A stretch of 62,121 nucleotides of DNA from Sinomicrobium pectinilyticum (GCF_003725735.1 NZ_RJTM01000110.1:1-62121), one strand, 5' to 3'. Positions 36,923-44,409 are shown, numbered from the stretch's first letter. Numbers and translations are program-made. The notes: generated by a model not told the origin, from the sequence alone.

Positions 36923-37522
36923 TTAAAAATATTTACGAAGGACCTTTATCACCTTATAGATCAGGTTCCTGGCTGACTTCACATGACGGTATCCCATAAG
37001 CTGGCACACATCCTCATAACTCATTCCCTTATAGAAATAGTAATAAACGGCCTCTCTCTGGGTTTCATTGAGTGATCTCAGGGCCCTTTCCAGTTTTTCC
37101 ATCCGTTCTTTCTGCTCCTGGTGAAATATGATGAGAGATTCATGGGACACCACAATTTCGAAAGGTTCCGGGCATTTCACTTCCCTGACCGCACTTTTTT
37201 TGAGGTTCAGTATTTTGCGTTTGAGGCACTGAAACAGGAAAAGCCGGATAGAATTCCGTATTTCCGGTAATTTCTCTCGCTTGCTGCGAAGATCAATAAA
37301 CATGTCCTGGATACAGTCCTCTGCCAGCGGTAATGATATATACTGTGCACCGAAGTGGCAGAGTTCTTCAAAATAGGCATCATAAATAGAAGCAAAGGCA
37401 TCTTCGTCACCGGCGGTAAACCTGGCCCATAGCACTTTTTCGTCGGTATACGGCCCGACCTTGTTCCCGGGGGATGTACAGCTACCCGAACCGGCATCCT
37501 GGTGTTTCAGACGATATAACAT
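36923..37522 (-). CDS. ECF RNA polymerase sigma factor
   Basis: A 199-residue sigma-70 family extracytoplasmic-function factor. Region 2 includes DEDAFASIYDAYFEELCHF and AEDCIQDMFIDLRSKREKL. Region 4 is a helix-turn-helix, RSLNETQREAVYYYFYKGMS followed by YEDVCQLMGYRHVKSARNLI. It belongs to the SusCD-associated ECF type common in Bacteroidota. It would be held inactive by the FecR protein encoded downstream and released when the STN-SusC binds its ligand. A good housekeeping-type promoter lies at 37655-37685. Target promoters are unknown; no second gene set with a shared motif is evident in the window. Confidence 0.92.
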   Translation of the reverse strand: MLYRLKHQDAGSGSCTSPGNKVGPYTDEKVLWARFTAGDEDAFASIYDAYFEELCHFGAQYISLPLAEDCIQDMFIDLRSKREKLPEIRNSIRLFLFQCLKRKILNLKKSAVREVKCPEPFEIVVSHESLIIFHQEQKERMEKLERALRSLNETQREAVYYYFYKGMSYEDVCQLMGYRHVKSARNLIYKVIKVLRKYF

Positions 37523-37654
37523 TTAAGCGGTTTTGTTTTCAGGTTGGTTTGACTTAAAGTGCCATGAAACAAGAGTAGGTAGCCATAAAAATTCTTCCGG
37601 GGAACAGGGTATTTTCGTCAATACATTCAAAAATGTGTTCGAAAACATTTTTTG

Positions 37655-37685
37655 CAAGTATATAGATAAAAAATGAATAATCAAA
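37655..37685 (-). promoter_or_regulatory. Promoter of the ECF-FecR-SusCD-phospholipase operon
   Basis: On the minus strand TTTG (37682-37685), exactly 19 nt, then TATACTTG (37655-37662). This fits the Bacteroidota primary-sigma pattern TTTG-N19-TAnnTTTG with one mismatch. It lies about 130 bp before the sigma start codon, so basal operon transcription probably uses the housekeeping sigma factor. Confidence 0.6.
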
Positions 37686-37907
37686 CATTTAAAATTTTAG
37701 CAAATCCGCAAACCGGCTCAAAACCCCGCCCGGATTTTCCGGAGGCAAAGATGACAGAAACCATTTAAATCAAGGTTGTGCCGGAATGATGAAAGTGTTA
37801 TGATCGGGTTAAGAAAAACAACAGAAATAAAAATTTTCATTAATTCCGGTAGCTCGTCATTTTCTTTTCGGAGGTCCCGAGGGCACCACGTTTATCAAAA
37901 AAATGGA

Positions 37908-37915
37908 TATTTTTG
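37908..37915 (+). promoter_or_regulatory. Possible -7 box of the TetR gene
   Basis: TATTTTTG is an exact TAnnTTTG, 34 nt before the TetR start at 37950. The -33 TTTG is not evident at the standard distance. Confidence 0.4.
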
Positions 37916-37949
37916 TGGTCCCCGTCAATCTACCCCTAATCCCTCTACA

Positions 37950-38507
37950 ATGGAAAAAAGAGAAAAAATACTCGATGCTGCCCTGGGCCTTATCATTCGT
38001 CAGGGGCTACAGCACACCCCGATGTCACTGATAGCCGAAAAGGCAGAAGTAGGTATGGGCAGTATATATAAGCGTTTTAAGAACAAGGAAGATATCGTCA
38101 ACGGCATTTATGTGAAGATCAAGGCGGAAGAAGCTGCGATGATCTTCGTCAATTATGACAAAAACAACGGCATCCGGGAAACCTTTATGGACATATACGG
38201 ACGCATGATAGATTATTTTCTTCAGAATCCTTTAAAATTCAATTTCATCAGCCAGTATGCCTTTTCGCCCGTCATTGAAAAAAAGACACAGAAAAAGGCC
38301 ATGTCCGGGTTTCATCCCTTTGACGAAATGTATGCCCGGGGCCTGGAGCAGGGGTTTTTTAAGGACCTTCAGGCACCACATCTTACTTATTTTGTCTTCG
38401 GTTCGGTTTGCTACTGGCTGAAATGTGCTTCGGAATTGCAAATCACGGTGGATAACAAGCTGAAAGAACAGTTCTTGCAAATGGCATGGGACTCCGTTAA
38501 GAGGTAG
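37950..38507 (+). CDS. TetR/AcrR-family transcriptional regulator
   Basis: A 185-residue repressor-type protein. The N-terminal helix-turn-helix is clear: ILDAALGLIIRQGLQHTPMS, IAEKAEVGMGSIYKRFKNKE and DIVNGIYVKIK. The C-terminal ligand domain carries FYs typical of small-molecule sensors but the ligand is unknown. I chose the ATG at 37950 (MEKREKILDAA); the frame is open upstream but without family similarity. The gene sits 98 bp before the SDR gene, whose promoter contains an 18-bp palindrome, so it most likely controls that gene and perhaps the genes beyond it. I saw no second copy of the palindrome before its own gene. Confidence 0.88.
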   Translation: MEKREKILDAALGLIIRQGLQHTPMSLIAEKAEVGMGSIYKRFKNKEDIVNGIYVKIKAEEAAMIFVNYDKNNGIRETFMDIYGRMIDYFLQNPLKFNFISQYAFSPVIEKKTQKKAMSGFHPFDEMYARGLEQGFFKDLQAPHLTYFVFGSVCYWLKCASELQITVDNKLKEQFLQMAWDSVKR

Positions 38508-38539
38508 GGAACCTCCTCATTAACTTTTTTTTAACAAAT

Positions 38540-38557
38540 ACTGAACGAATATTCAGT
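38540..38557. promoter_or_regulatory. TetR-type operator (ACTGAA-N6-TTCAGT)
   Basis: ACTGAACGAATATTCAGT has perfect 6-bp half-sites around a 6-nt centre. It lies 11 bp upstream of the -7 box of the SDR gene, where a bound repressor would block RNA polymerase. The TetR gene ends 32 bp upstream, so it is the obvious candidate to bind here. Confidence 0.6.
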
Positions 38558-38567
38558 CCGATCCTTC

Positions 38568-38575
38568 TAATTTTG
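38568..38575 (+). promoter_or_regulatory. -7 box (TAATTTTG) of the SDR gene
   Basis: An exact TAnnTTTG, 30 nt before the chosen SDR start and directly after the palindromic operator. The -33 region would overlap the operator. Confidence 0.5.
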
Positions 38576-38605
38576 GCTGTATGTCTAATTTTAAAAATCA
38601 TAACA

Positions 38606-39361
38606 ATGGCTAAAATTGCGCTAAAGGATAAAGTAACCATAGTTGCCGGTGGGGCCAAAAACCTCGGCGGGCTCATAAGTAAAACTTTTGCTAAGGAAGG
38701 ATCGGATATTCTCATTCACTATAACAGTGATACTACCCGGCAGGCAGCGGAAGAAACAAAAAAAGAAGTGGAAGCATTGGGCCGCAGAGCCGTTCTTTTC
38801 CAGGGAGACCTGACCAAACCGGATAATGTAACCGAACTCTTCCGTGTTGCCAAAGATGAATTCGGGCGTGTGGACGTTGCTGTAAATACCGTGGGCATGG
38901 TCCTTCGGAAACCCATTGCGGAAACTACCGAGGAAGACTATGATACTATGTTCGGCATCAACTCCAAAGCAGCTTACTTTTTTATCAAGGAGGCCGGGAA
39001 AAACCTGGAAAAAGACGGGAAGATCATCACCATAGTTACTTCCCTCCTCGCTGCGTTTACTGACGGATATTCCACCTACGCCGGTGGTAAGGCTCCCGTA
39101 GAACACTTCACCCGGGCTGCCGCCAAAGAATTCGGGACCAAAGGTATTTCCGTTACCGCTATAGGTCCGGGCCCTATGGACACACCATTCTTTTACGGCC
39201 AGGAAACTCCGGAACGGGTAGAGTTTCACAAATCACAAGCCATGAACAGCTTTCTTACGGTCATCGAAGATATTGTACCCATCGTAAAATTCCTGGCCAC
39301 AGACGGCTGGTGGATCACCGGGCAGACTATTTTTGCCAACGGAGGATATACCACACGATAA
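38606..39361 (+). CDS. SDR family oxidoreductase under TetR control
   Basis: A 251-residue classical short-chain dehydrogenase. The cofactor motif is a variant, VAGGAKNLGG, in place of TGxxxGxG. The active site is STYAGGKAP (Tyr-x-x-x-Lys) with an upstream Ser in IVTSLLAA. A GPGPMDTPFF loop and a C-terminal ITGQTIFANGG are typical of acyl-carrier-protein-reductase-like and sugar-dehydrogenase SDRs. The ATG at 38606 (MAKIALKDKVT) is preferred over an earlier TTG. Its promoter holds the palindrome at 38540-38557. The substrate is unknown. TetR-SDR pairs of this kind are often horizontally exchanged. Confidence 0.87.
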   Translation: MAKIALKDKVTIVAGGAKNLGGLISKTFAKEGSDILIHYNSDTTRQAAEETKKEVEALGRRAVLFQGDLTKPDNVTELFRVAKDEFGRVDVAVNTVGMVLRKPIAETTEEDYDTMFGINSKAAYFFIKEAGKNLEKDGKIITIVTSLLAAFTDGYSTYAGGKAPVEHFTRAAAKEFGTKGISVTAIGPGPMDTPFFYGQETPERVEFHKSQAMNSFLTVIEDIVPIVKFLATDGWWITGQTIFANGGYTTR

Positions 39362-39464
39362 TCTCACCCAAAAAACAAGGTGGACATGCGCTTCACCTTG
39401 TTTCTTTACCCGGATCTGCAGGTGTGAAGATGCTGTTTACAATTACCTTCCAAAAATTAAGTAT

Positions 39465-39830
39465 ATGGTTACCACAGCAAAAATCATTAATTCTGTTCTG
39501 ATCACCGTAGCAGTGTTCATGGGACTTAAACAGGGATGGGCCATGGTTTCGGCCTCCCCGAAAATGACCGAAATGTTCGGCAAATGGAACTTTTCGCCCA
39601 CAGGGCTAAAAATGCTGGGACTGGTCACCATATGCAGTGCGCTGATGATCCTGTTCTCAAAAACCTTTGTATACGGCAATGTCCTGATGGCCTCCACCAT
39701 ACTGCTGATTATAGGTTTTCACCTCAGGGACGGGGATTTCAGAGGAGTTGTTATTGAACTTCCGTTTCTCCTGTTGAACCTTGTTATTATATATCTCAAA
39801 TATCCCTTACCTTTTAAAAATATATCTTAA
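39465..39830 (+). CDS. Small four-helix membrane protein, DoxX-like
   Basis: A 121-residue protein with about four hydrophobic helices: KIINSVLITVAVFMGLKQGW, then MLGLVTICSALMILFS, MASTILLIIGFHL and IELPFLLLNLVIIYL. The size and the GLKQGW...MLGLVTI pattern recall DoxX-like proteins, but I do not recognise it with certainty. The ATG at 39465 was chosen because upstream codons do not look coding. It lies 103 bp after the SDR gene and 76 bp before the NTF2-like gene, possibly in the same TetR-controlled unit. Confidence 0.7.
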   Translation: MVTTAKIINSVLITVAVFMGLKQGWAMVSASPKMTEMFGKWNFSPTGLKMLGLVTICSALMILFSKTFVYGNVLMASTILLIIGFHLRDGDFRGVVIELPFLLLNLVIIYLKYPLPFKNIS

Positions 39831-39906
39831 GAATGCGGATATGTTCTTATCCGGGCAGACCGAAATAATCGGTCCCCTTCATATAAATCATTAATTTACC
39901 TTAACT

Positions 39907-40227
39907 ATGGACACAAGTAAACTTACCAATGAAATTATTAAGAAAGCTTTCGAGGCACTCCAAAAAGGAGATAAAGAAACCTGGTCCTCCTTATTTACTG
40001 CCGATGCCGAATTATACGATGACGGAAGCCCTAGAAACCTTCAGGCATTTAACAATCAAGCCATCGGTCACGAGCGTTTTACCTCCATTGACAAGGTTGA
40101 AAATAACGGCAGGGATATCTATGGCCGGTTTCATTCCGATCAATGGGGAGATTTTAAAACCTATTTCAAATTTCACCTGAATCAACAGGGAAAAATATAC
40201 CGACTGGACATCGGACAGGCGGATTAA
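39907..40227 (+). CDS. NTF2-like / SnoaL-like small protein
   Basis: A 106-residue cytoplasmic protein with the cone-shaped NTF2 fold pattern: an N-terminal helix (IIKKAFEALQKGDKETWSSL) followed by FTADAELYDDGSP and beta-strands ending FKFHLNQQGKIYRLDIGQAD. Such proteins bind or isomerise small hydrophobic molecules. No catalytic residue set can be named. It ends 6 bp before the methyltransferase gene and so is probably part of that operon. Confidence 0.78.
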   Translation: MDTSKLTNEIIKKAFEALQKGDKETWSSLFTADAELYDDGSPRNLQAFNNQAIGHERFTSIDKVENNGRDIYGRFHSDQWGDFKTYFKFHLNQQGKIYRLDIGQAD

Positions 40228-40233
40228 CAAATT

Positions 40234-40767
40234 TTGCCGTATTTTTACGATACCGTGAAAACAAAAGATGCTATTGCGCTTATAGAATCCGCCGGGAACA
40301 GACTGAAATCATCGGGGGACTGGGCAGACCTGGGCTGTGGAGCCGGGTTGTTTTCCAAAGCCCTGTCTCATTACCTGCCCGTTGACAGTACCGTTTTTGC
40401 CGTGGACAAAACCCGTTCTTTTACCCCGGATACCGAAAAAATCAGGTTTATAAAGGCCGATTTTGTTAATGACACCCTGCCCCTGGAGGAACTGGATGGT
40501 ATATTGATGGCCAATTCGCTGCACTATGTGAAAAACCAGCCTGTTTTTCTGAAGAAGTTACACGCTTACCTGAAACCGGGTGCCGGATTTATTATTATAG
40601 AATATGATAAAACCATTCCGGTACCGATGTGGGTCCCCTACCCCGTCAGCTTTGTACGGCTCGGGCAAATATTCCACTCGCTCGGCTATACTTCCGTGGA
40701 AAAGATCGGGGAAAGAGCCTCTGTTTACGGGAACGATATGTTCTATGTCGCATTTATAGCTCCCTGA
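40234..40767 (+). CDS. Class I SAM-dependent methyltransferase
   Basis: A 177-residue protein with SAM-binding motif I ADLGCGAGLFSKAL, an acidic end of strand 2 (FAVDKTRS), FIKADFVND and LMANSLHYVKN, then FIIIEYDKTIPVPMW. It is short, with no extra substrate domain, so the methyl acceptor is unknown. No ATG begins the frame. The likely start is TTG at 40234, 6 bp after the NTF2-like stop, with GTG at 40255 as the alternative. It is followed 5 bp later by the K+ channel gene. The four genes from here to the carbonic anhydrase have gaps of only 5-15 bp. Confidence 0.8.
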   Translation: MPYFYDTVKTKDAIALIESAGNRLKSSGDWADLGCGAGLFSKALSHYLPVDSTVFAVDKTRSFTPDTEKIRFIKADFVNDTLPLEELDGILMANSLHYVKNQPVFLKKLHAYLKPGAGFIIIEYDKTIPVPMWVPYPVSFVRLGQIFHSLGYTSVEKIGERASVYGNDMFYVAFIAP

Positions 40768-40772
40768 CGCTT

Positions 40773-41450
40773 ATGAAAAAAAACTATTGGAATATCCTCA
40801 CCAAGAAAAAGTATGAGCTTTTGCTCGTTGCCTTGTTACTACACCTGTATATCGGTGTCTTCTTCATTAATCTCAAATTTTACGCGCATGTGGTATGGCC
40901 GTTAAACATGATATTGCTCGGAATCTTCAGCCTTGGTGTCTTTTCCTGTAAGAGCCGCGTCCGGCTGGCCATCCGGAATATTCTGTTTGTCCTTGTTGTC
41001 ATCATCCCGGCAGCCTCATCCTTCCTGAAACCCGATGCCTGGTTTATGTACGTGGTAAGTATAACCCATATTGCCTTTTATATCATTATTTTTACGGAAA
41101 TATTACGCTACCTGGTCAAACCAGGGAACATAAGCCTGGATATTGTTTCTGCTTCGGCCTGCGGTTACCTGCTGCTCATTGAGATCGGCATCTTTACCAT
41201 GCAACTGATTTACTACGCTATTCCCGGTTCATTTACGGGGATAGACACGCATAATTTTATAACCATTTACCTGGACCTGGTCTATTTTTGCAATATAACC
41301 CTGACGACCATAGGATACGGGGACATCACACCTGCAAATCATTTTTCCAAACTGGCTACTGCCATACTGGGACTGGCAGGACAGTTTTATACCGTGGTCC
41401 TCATAGGCATTATGATAAGCAAGTACACCTCTATACAAAACAGTAAATAA
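40773..41450 (+). CDS. Two-pore-helix potassium channel family protein
   Basis: A 225-residue inner-membrane protein whose selectivity filter TTIGYGD is at 178-184, with pore helix IYLDLVYFCNITL before it and a final membrane helix (ILGLAGQFYTVVLIGIMISK). Four to five hydrophobic segments precede the pore, more than the two of a minimal KcsA-type channel but without charged voltage-sensor repeats. No RCK/TrkA domain follows, so gating is unknown. The ATG at 40773 was chosen; the longer frame overlaps the methyltransferase gene. It lies 15 bp before the bestrophin gene, which suggests combined K+ and anion movement. Confidence 0.87.
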   Translation: MKKNYWNILTKKKYELLLVALLLHLYIGVFFINLKFYAHVVWPLNMILLGIFSLGVFSCKSRVRLAIRNILFVLVVIIPAASSFLKPDAWFMYVVSITHIAFYIIIFTEILRYLVKPGNISLDIVSASACGYLLLIEIGIFTMQLIYYAIPGSFTGIDTHNFITIYLDLVYFCNITLTTIGYGDITPANHFSKLATAILGLAGQFYTVVLIGIMISKYTSIQNSK

Positions 41451-41465
41451 CCAAACCCGAATACT

Positions 41466-42470
41466 ATGCATACCGGAAGCCATTACCGATTAAAAGAATT
41501 TTTACTGTGGACACGCCACTCTATCCTGGTGTTATCTGCCATTGCCTTCATTCCTACCTTCCTGTACGAAGTCGCCGGGTGGAAATGGCTCGGAATCCCC
41601 TGGGTCCCCGTGGCCCTTATAGGTACGGCCGCAGCCTTTATTGCCGGTTTCAGGAACAATGCCACCTACGACCGCATGTGGGAAGCCCGTAAAATATGGG
41701 GGGCTATCGTAAACAGTAGTCGCACCTGGGGAATTATGGTAAAAGATTATATCCGGGACAACGATCCGGACACGGAAAAAGATCTCCATCGTACCCTCAT
41801 CTATCGCCATATAGCATGGCTGACCGCGCTACGCTTTCAACTCCGTATTCCCAAAAACTGGGAAAACGTCCACAACAAAAAGTACAACAGGGAGTACCGC
41901 AAAAAATACCCGGTTGCCGAATGGGAGACCGACCTTACGGAAGAATTGAAGCCTTACCTCTCCGAAAATGACCGGCAATACATACTGGGCAAAAAGAACC
42001 GTGCCACGCAACTTATCGCCCTGCAGTCCCGCCATCTCAAAGAACTCAACCGCAACGGGCAGCTGGATACGTTGTGCCTTGTGGAAATGGAAAACATACT
42101 GAAAGACTTTTATGTTTTCCAGGGTCAGGGCGAACGCATTAAGAATTTTCCTTATCCCAGGCAATTTGCCAGTATCAATTTATTTTTCATACGTTTGCTC
42201 GTGTGGATGCTGCCCTTTGGTATGCTTCATGAATTTGATAAACTCGGGCCGTACTGGGTATGGCTCACCATACCTTTCAGTGTTGTGGTAGGTTGGGTCT
42301 TCACCTCATTGGAACAGGTAGGGGAAAGCACGGAAAACCCTTTCGAAGGCAGCGCCAATGATATCCCCATGACTGCCCTGAGCCGTACCATTGAGATCGA
42401 CCTGAGGGATATGCTGGATGAAACAGAACTACCACCTGCCATAGAGGCGGTAAATAATATATTAATGTAA
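41466..42470 (+). CDS. Bestrophin-family ion channel
   Basis: A 334-residue inner-membrane channel of the bestrophin (UPF0187) family. Diagnostic segments are FRNNATYDRMWEARKIWGAI (62-81) and the C-terminal FEGSANDIPMTALSRTIEID, which forms the cytosolic part of the pore. Hydrophobic helices lie near 15-60 and 235-290. Animal bestrophins conduct Cl- and HCO3-, algal ones are placed with carbonic anhydrase in carbon-concentrating systems, and the Klebsiella homologue is reported to pass cations. Selectivity here cannot be read directly. The gene is 6 bp before a beta-carbonic anhydrase gene, which favours bicarbonate as a physiological ion (inference). Confidence 0.9.
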   Translation: MHTGSHYRLKEFLLWTRHSILVLSAIAFIPTFLYEVAGWKWLGIPWVPVALIGTAAAFIAGFRNNATYDRMWEARKIWGAIVNSSRTWGIMVKDYIRDNDPDTEKDLHRTLIYRHIAWLTALRFQLRIPKNWENVHNKKYNREYRKKYPVAEWETDLTEELKPYLSENDRQYILGKKNRATQLIALQSRHLKELNRNGQLDTLCLVEMENILKDFYVFQGQGERIKNFPYPRQFASINLFFIRLLVWMLPFGMLHEFDKLGPYWVWLTIPFSVVVGWVFTSLEQVGESTENPFEGSANDIPMTALSRTIEIDLRDMLDETELPPAIEAVNNILM

Positions 42471-42476
42471 TTTGTT

Positions 42477-43112
42477 ATGCAAATGGAATTAGGTAAAGTT
42501 TTTGAAAACAACAAAAAATGGATCGCAAAAAAACTGGAAACCGACGCCGGTTATTTTGAAAAACTCTCCGAAGGACAAAGCCCCGAAATCCTTTACATAG
42601 GGTGCTCCGACAGCCGGGTTACGGCCGAAGACCTGATGGGAGCCCAACCGGGTGAGGTATTCGTGCACCGCAACATTGCTAATATGGTGATCAGTATAGA
42701 CCTCAATGTAATGTCTGTGGTCAATTACGCAGTAAACCATTTAAAGGTCAATCACGTTGTGGTATGTGGACATTACTTTTGCGGAGGCGTAAAGGCGGCC
42801 ATGCAATCCGAAGACCTGGGAATACTGAATCCGTGGCTGCGGAATATCAGGGATGTATACCGCCTGCACAAAAAAGAGCTTAATGCTATTGAGGATGAAA
42901 CCGAAAGATACAACCGCCTGGTGGAACTGAACGTACAGGAACAATGTATTAACCTCATCAAAACCGCTGCTGTACAGAAAGCCTATAAAGAACGCGGCCT
43001 TAAAGTCCACGGCTGGGTATTTGATATTCACAGCGGAAAGCTCATAGATCTCAAGATCGATTTTGACCGTCTCCTGAAAGATATTATGGAAATATACAAC
43101 CTGGAGAAATAA
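42477..43112 (+). CDS. can: Beta-class carbonic anhydrase
   Basis: Interconverts CO2 and bicarbonate with a zinc site. The 211-residue protein shows all beta-class residues: Cys43, Asp45 and Arg47 in IGCSDSRV, and His99 and Cys102 in VCGHYFCGGV. FVHRNIANMV is the usual follow-on. There is no signal peptide, so it is cytoplasmic, on the inner face of the bestrophin channel encoded 6 bp upstream. The ATG at 42477 is used; a second in-frame ATG at 42483 is equally possible. A terminator follows at 43125-43173 and closes the operon. Confidence 0.94.
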   Translation: MQMELGKVFENNKKWIAKKLETDAGYFEKLSEGQSPEILYIGCSDSRVTAEDLMGAQPGEVFVHRNIANMVISIDLNVMSVVNYAVNHLKVNHVVVCGHYFCGGVKAAMQSEDLGILNPWLRNIRDVYRLHKKELNAIEDETERYNRLVELNVQEQCINLIKTAAVQKAYKERGLKVHGWVFDIHSGKLIDLKIDFDRLLKDIMEIYNLEK

Positions 43113-43124
43113 CCCTTTTCACTG

Positions 43125-43173
43125 CTATCGGGAAAGTAACATTTTTTCTGTCCCTTTCCCGATAGTCGTTTTT
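43125..43173 (+). terminator. Terminator after the carbonic anhydrase gene
   Basis: CTATCGGGAAAG (43125-43136) and CTTTCCCGATAG (43154-43165) form a perfect 12-bp stem followed by TCGTTTTT. Confidence 0.8.
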
Positions 43174-43271
43174 CAGGCAGAACACCTTCTGCAGGCCGAT
43201 GACCGGTTAACTCAACGGCATCCGGCAACAATATTACGGAGCATTTCCCCTGCCAGCCCGGAAAATATAAT

Positions 43272-43301
43272 TTTGTTGTATGCTAAAATTTAGTATATTC
43301 G
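43272..43301 (+). promoter_or_regulatory. Candidate promoter of the phosphoesterase pair
   Basis: TTTG (43272-43275), 18 nt, then TATATTCG (43294-43301), one mismatch from TAnnTTTG. Transcription would start near 43308 and give a leader of about 160 nt before the coding start at 43469. Confidence 0.5.
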
Positions 43302-43320
43302 CTATAATATATGTGCACGA

Positions 43321-43436
43321 ACACATAATTAGATATTAAAAACAGGCAAAGAAGAACTTCCCTTTGCAAATAAAGATATGTGTGTTGAGTAGAGATCAGG
43401 TGTGGGAATATTTTGTGCATTCCTGCCCTGATCTTT
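43321..43436 (+). promoter_or_regulatory. Structured 5' leader with attenuator-like hairpin
   Basis: ACACATA (43321-43327) pairs with TATGTGT (43377-43383). Inside it GCAAAG (43346-43351) pairs with CTTTGC (43362-43367). A second element, GATCAGG (43394-43400) with CCTGATC (43427-43433), has extra GGGAAT/ATTCC pairs and is followed directly by TTTT. An aptamer-like fold followed by a terminator is the layout of a riboswitch or attenuator. I cannot match it to a known class. Confidence 0.4.
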
Positions 43437-43468
43437 TAAATTTTCACCTGTTACGGACGCTTTAAAAT

Positions 43469-44383
43469 ATGAAACGAAGAAATTTTATAGAAATTGTATC
43501 CGCAGGAACTGCCGGCATCTCTTCTTTTTTCGCCGCACCACTGCTTGCGGCTCCCGGAACTAAAAACACTGCGGTAAAGGAAGGACCGGTACTGAAGATA
43601 GCCCATATTACCGATGTCCATATCCGTCCGGAAGAAAATGCCCCGCAACGCTTCAGGCAATGCCTGAAGGAAATCGGCAATTCCGGTGTAGATTTTTTTC
43701 TCAATGGCGGGGATTCCATTTATGCTGCCGATTACGACCATATTTCCCGCGAAAGGGTAAACGAACAATGGGATATCTGGAAAGCATGTATGGAAGAAAT
43801 CGAGGGGAAACGTATATACAGTTGTATTGGCAACCATGACATCTGGTGGGCTGCCCCGGACAAAAAGGATGTGATGTACGGCAAGGATTACGTGGTAAAA
43901 TGCCTGAACATGCCCGGCAGGTTTTATAGTTTTTCCGAAAAAGGATGGCATTTTATTATTCTGGACGGAAATAACGATGCCGTATCCCTAGATGAGGAAC
44001 AATTCCAATGGTTGGAAAAAGAACTGGAACGGCTGGAGGAAAACACGCCGGTCCTCATAATGTCGCACTACCCTATCCTGGGAGTAACCCCTCATTGGGA
44101 AGGCGGTATGCACTCCGATTACATTAAGCTCAAAGCCCTGTTTTACAAATACATGAACAAGGTAAAAATATGTCTCAGCGGGCACCAGCACCTGCTGGAC
44201 GGGGTTACCTACAACGGAGTTTCTTATTTCTGCAATGGTGCCATGAGCGGGTTTTGGTGGGAAAAAGGAGATAAAAATTCCGCAGCACAAGGCTATTGCC
44301 AGGAAACTCCCCCGGGATATGCCATTCTGGAACTCTATGCCGACGGAACCTTTATCAACACTTATATTCCGCATAATTACTGA
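43469..44383 (+). CDS. Metallophosphoesterase (calcineurin-like), exported
   Basis: A 304-residue enzyme that would cleave phosphate esters in the periplasm. The N-terminus has a twin-arginine-type signal (MKRRNFIEIV, then SAGTAGISSFFAAPLLAA). The metal-site blocks are all present: ITDVH (Asp49, His51), GGDS (Asp82), CIGNHD, MSHYP and SGHQH. The arrangement resembles cAMP/cGMP-type and DNA-repair-like phosphodiesterases but the substrate cannot be named. The gene lies behind the structured leader and 26 bp before an endonuclease/exonuclease/phosphatase-family gene, which makes a two-gene unit. Confidence 0.88.
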   Translation: MKRRNFIEIVSAGTAGISSFFAAPLLAAPGTKNTAVKEGPVLKIAHITDVHIRPEENAPQRFRQCLKEIGNSGVDFFLNGGDSIYAADYDHISRERVNEQWDIWKACMEEIEGKRIYSCIGNHDIWWAAPDKKDVMYGKDYVVKCLNMPGRFYSFSEKGWHFIILDGNNDAVSLDEEQFQWLEKELERLEENTPVLIMSHYPILGVTPHWEGGMHSDYIKLKALFYKYMNKVKICLSGHQHLLDGVTYNGVSYFCNGAMSGFWWEKGDKNSAAQGYCQETPPGYAILELYADGTFINTYIPHNY

Positions 44384-44409
44384 ATCACCAATATCGTAAC
44401 CAAATCCTC

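Larger units (their letters stand above)
37523..37949. other. Divergent regulatory region between sigma and TetR genes
   Basis: No gene is seen in these 427 bp. The frame of the TetR gene stays open upstream to 37776, but that part has no family similarity. It contains the sigma-operon promoter, an AAATGT-N8-ACATTT inverted repeat around 37631-37650 near the expected transcription start, and a -7 box for the TetR gene. Confidence 0.5.
43113..43468. other. Terminator plus structured leader region
   Basis: No gene is seen. The 356 bp hold the carbonic anhydrase terminator, a candidate promoter (43272-43301) and, downstream of it, a set of nested inverted repeats (43321-43383) followed by a terminator-like hairpin (43394-43433) before the metallophosphoesterase gene. 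Confidence 0.6.
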
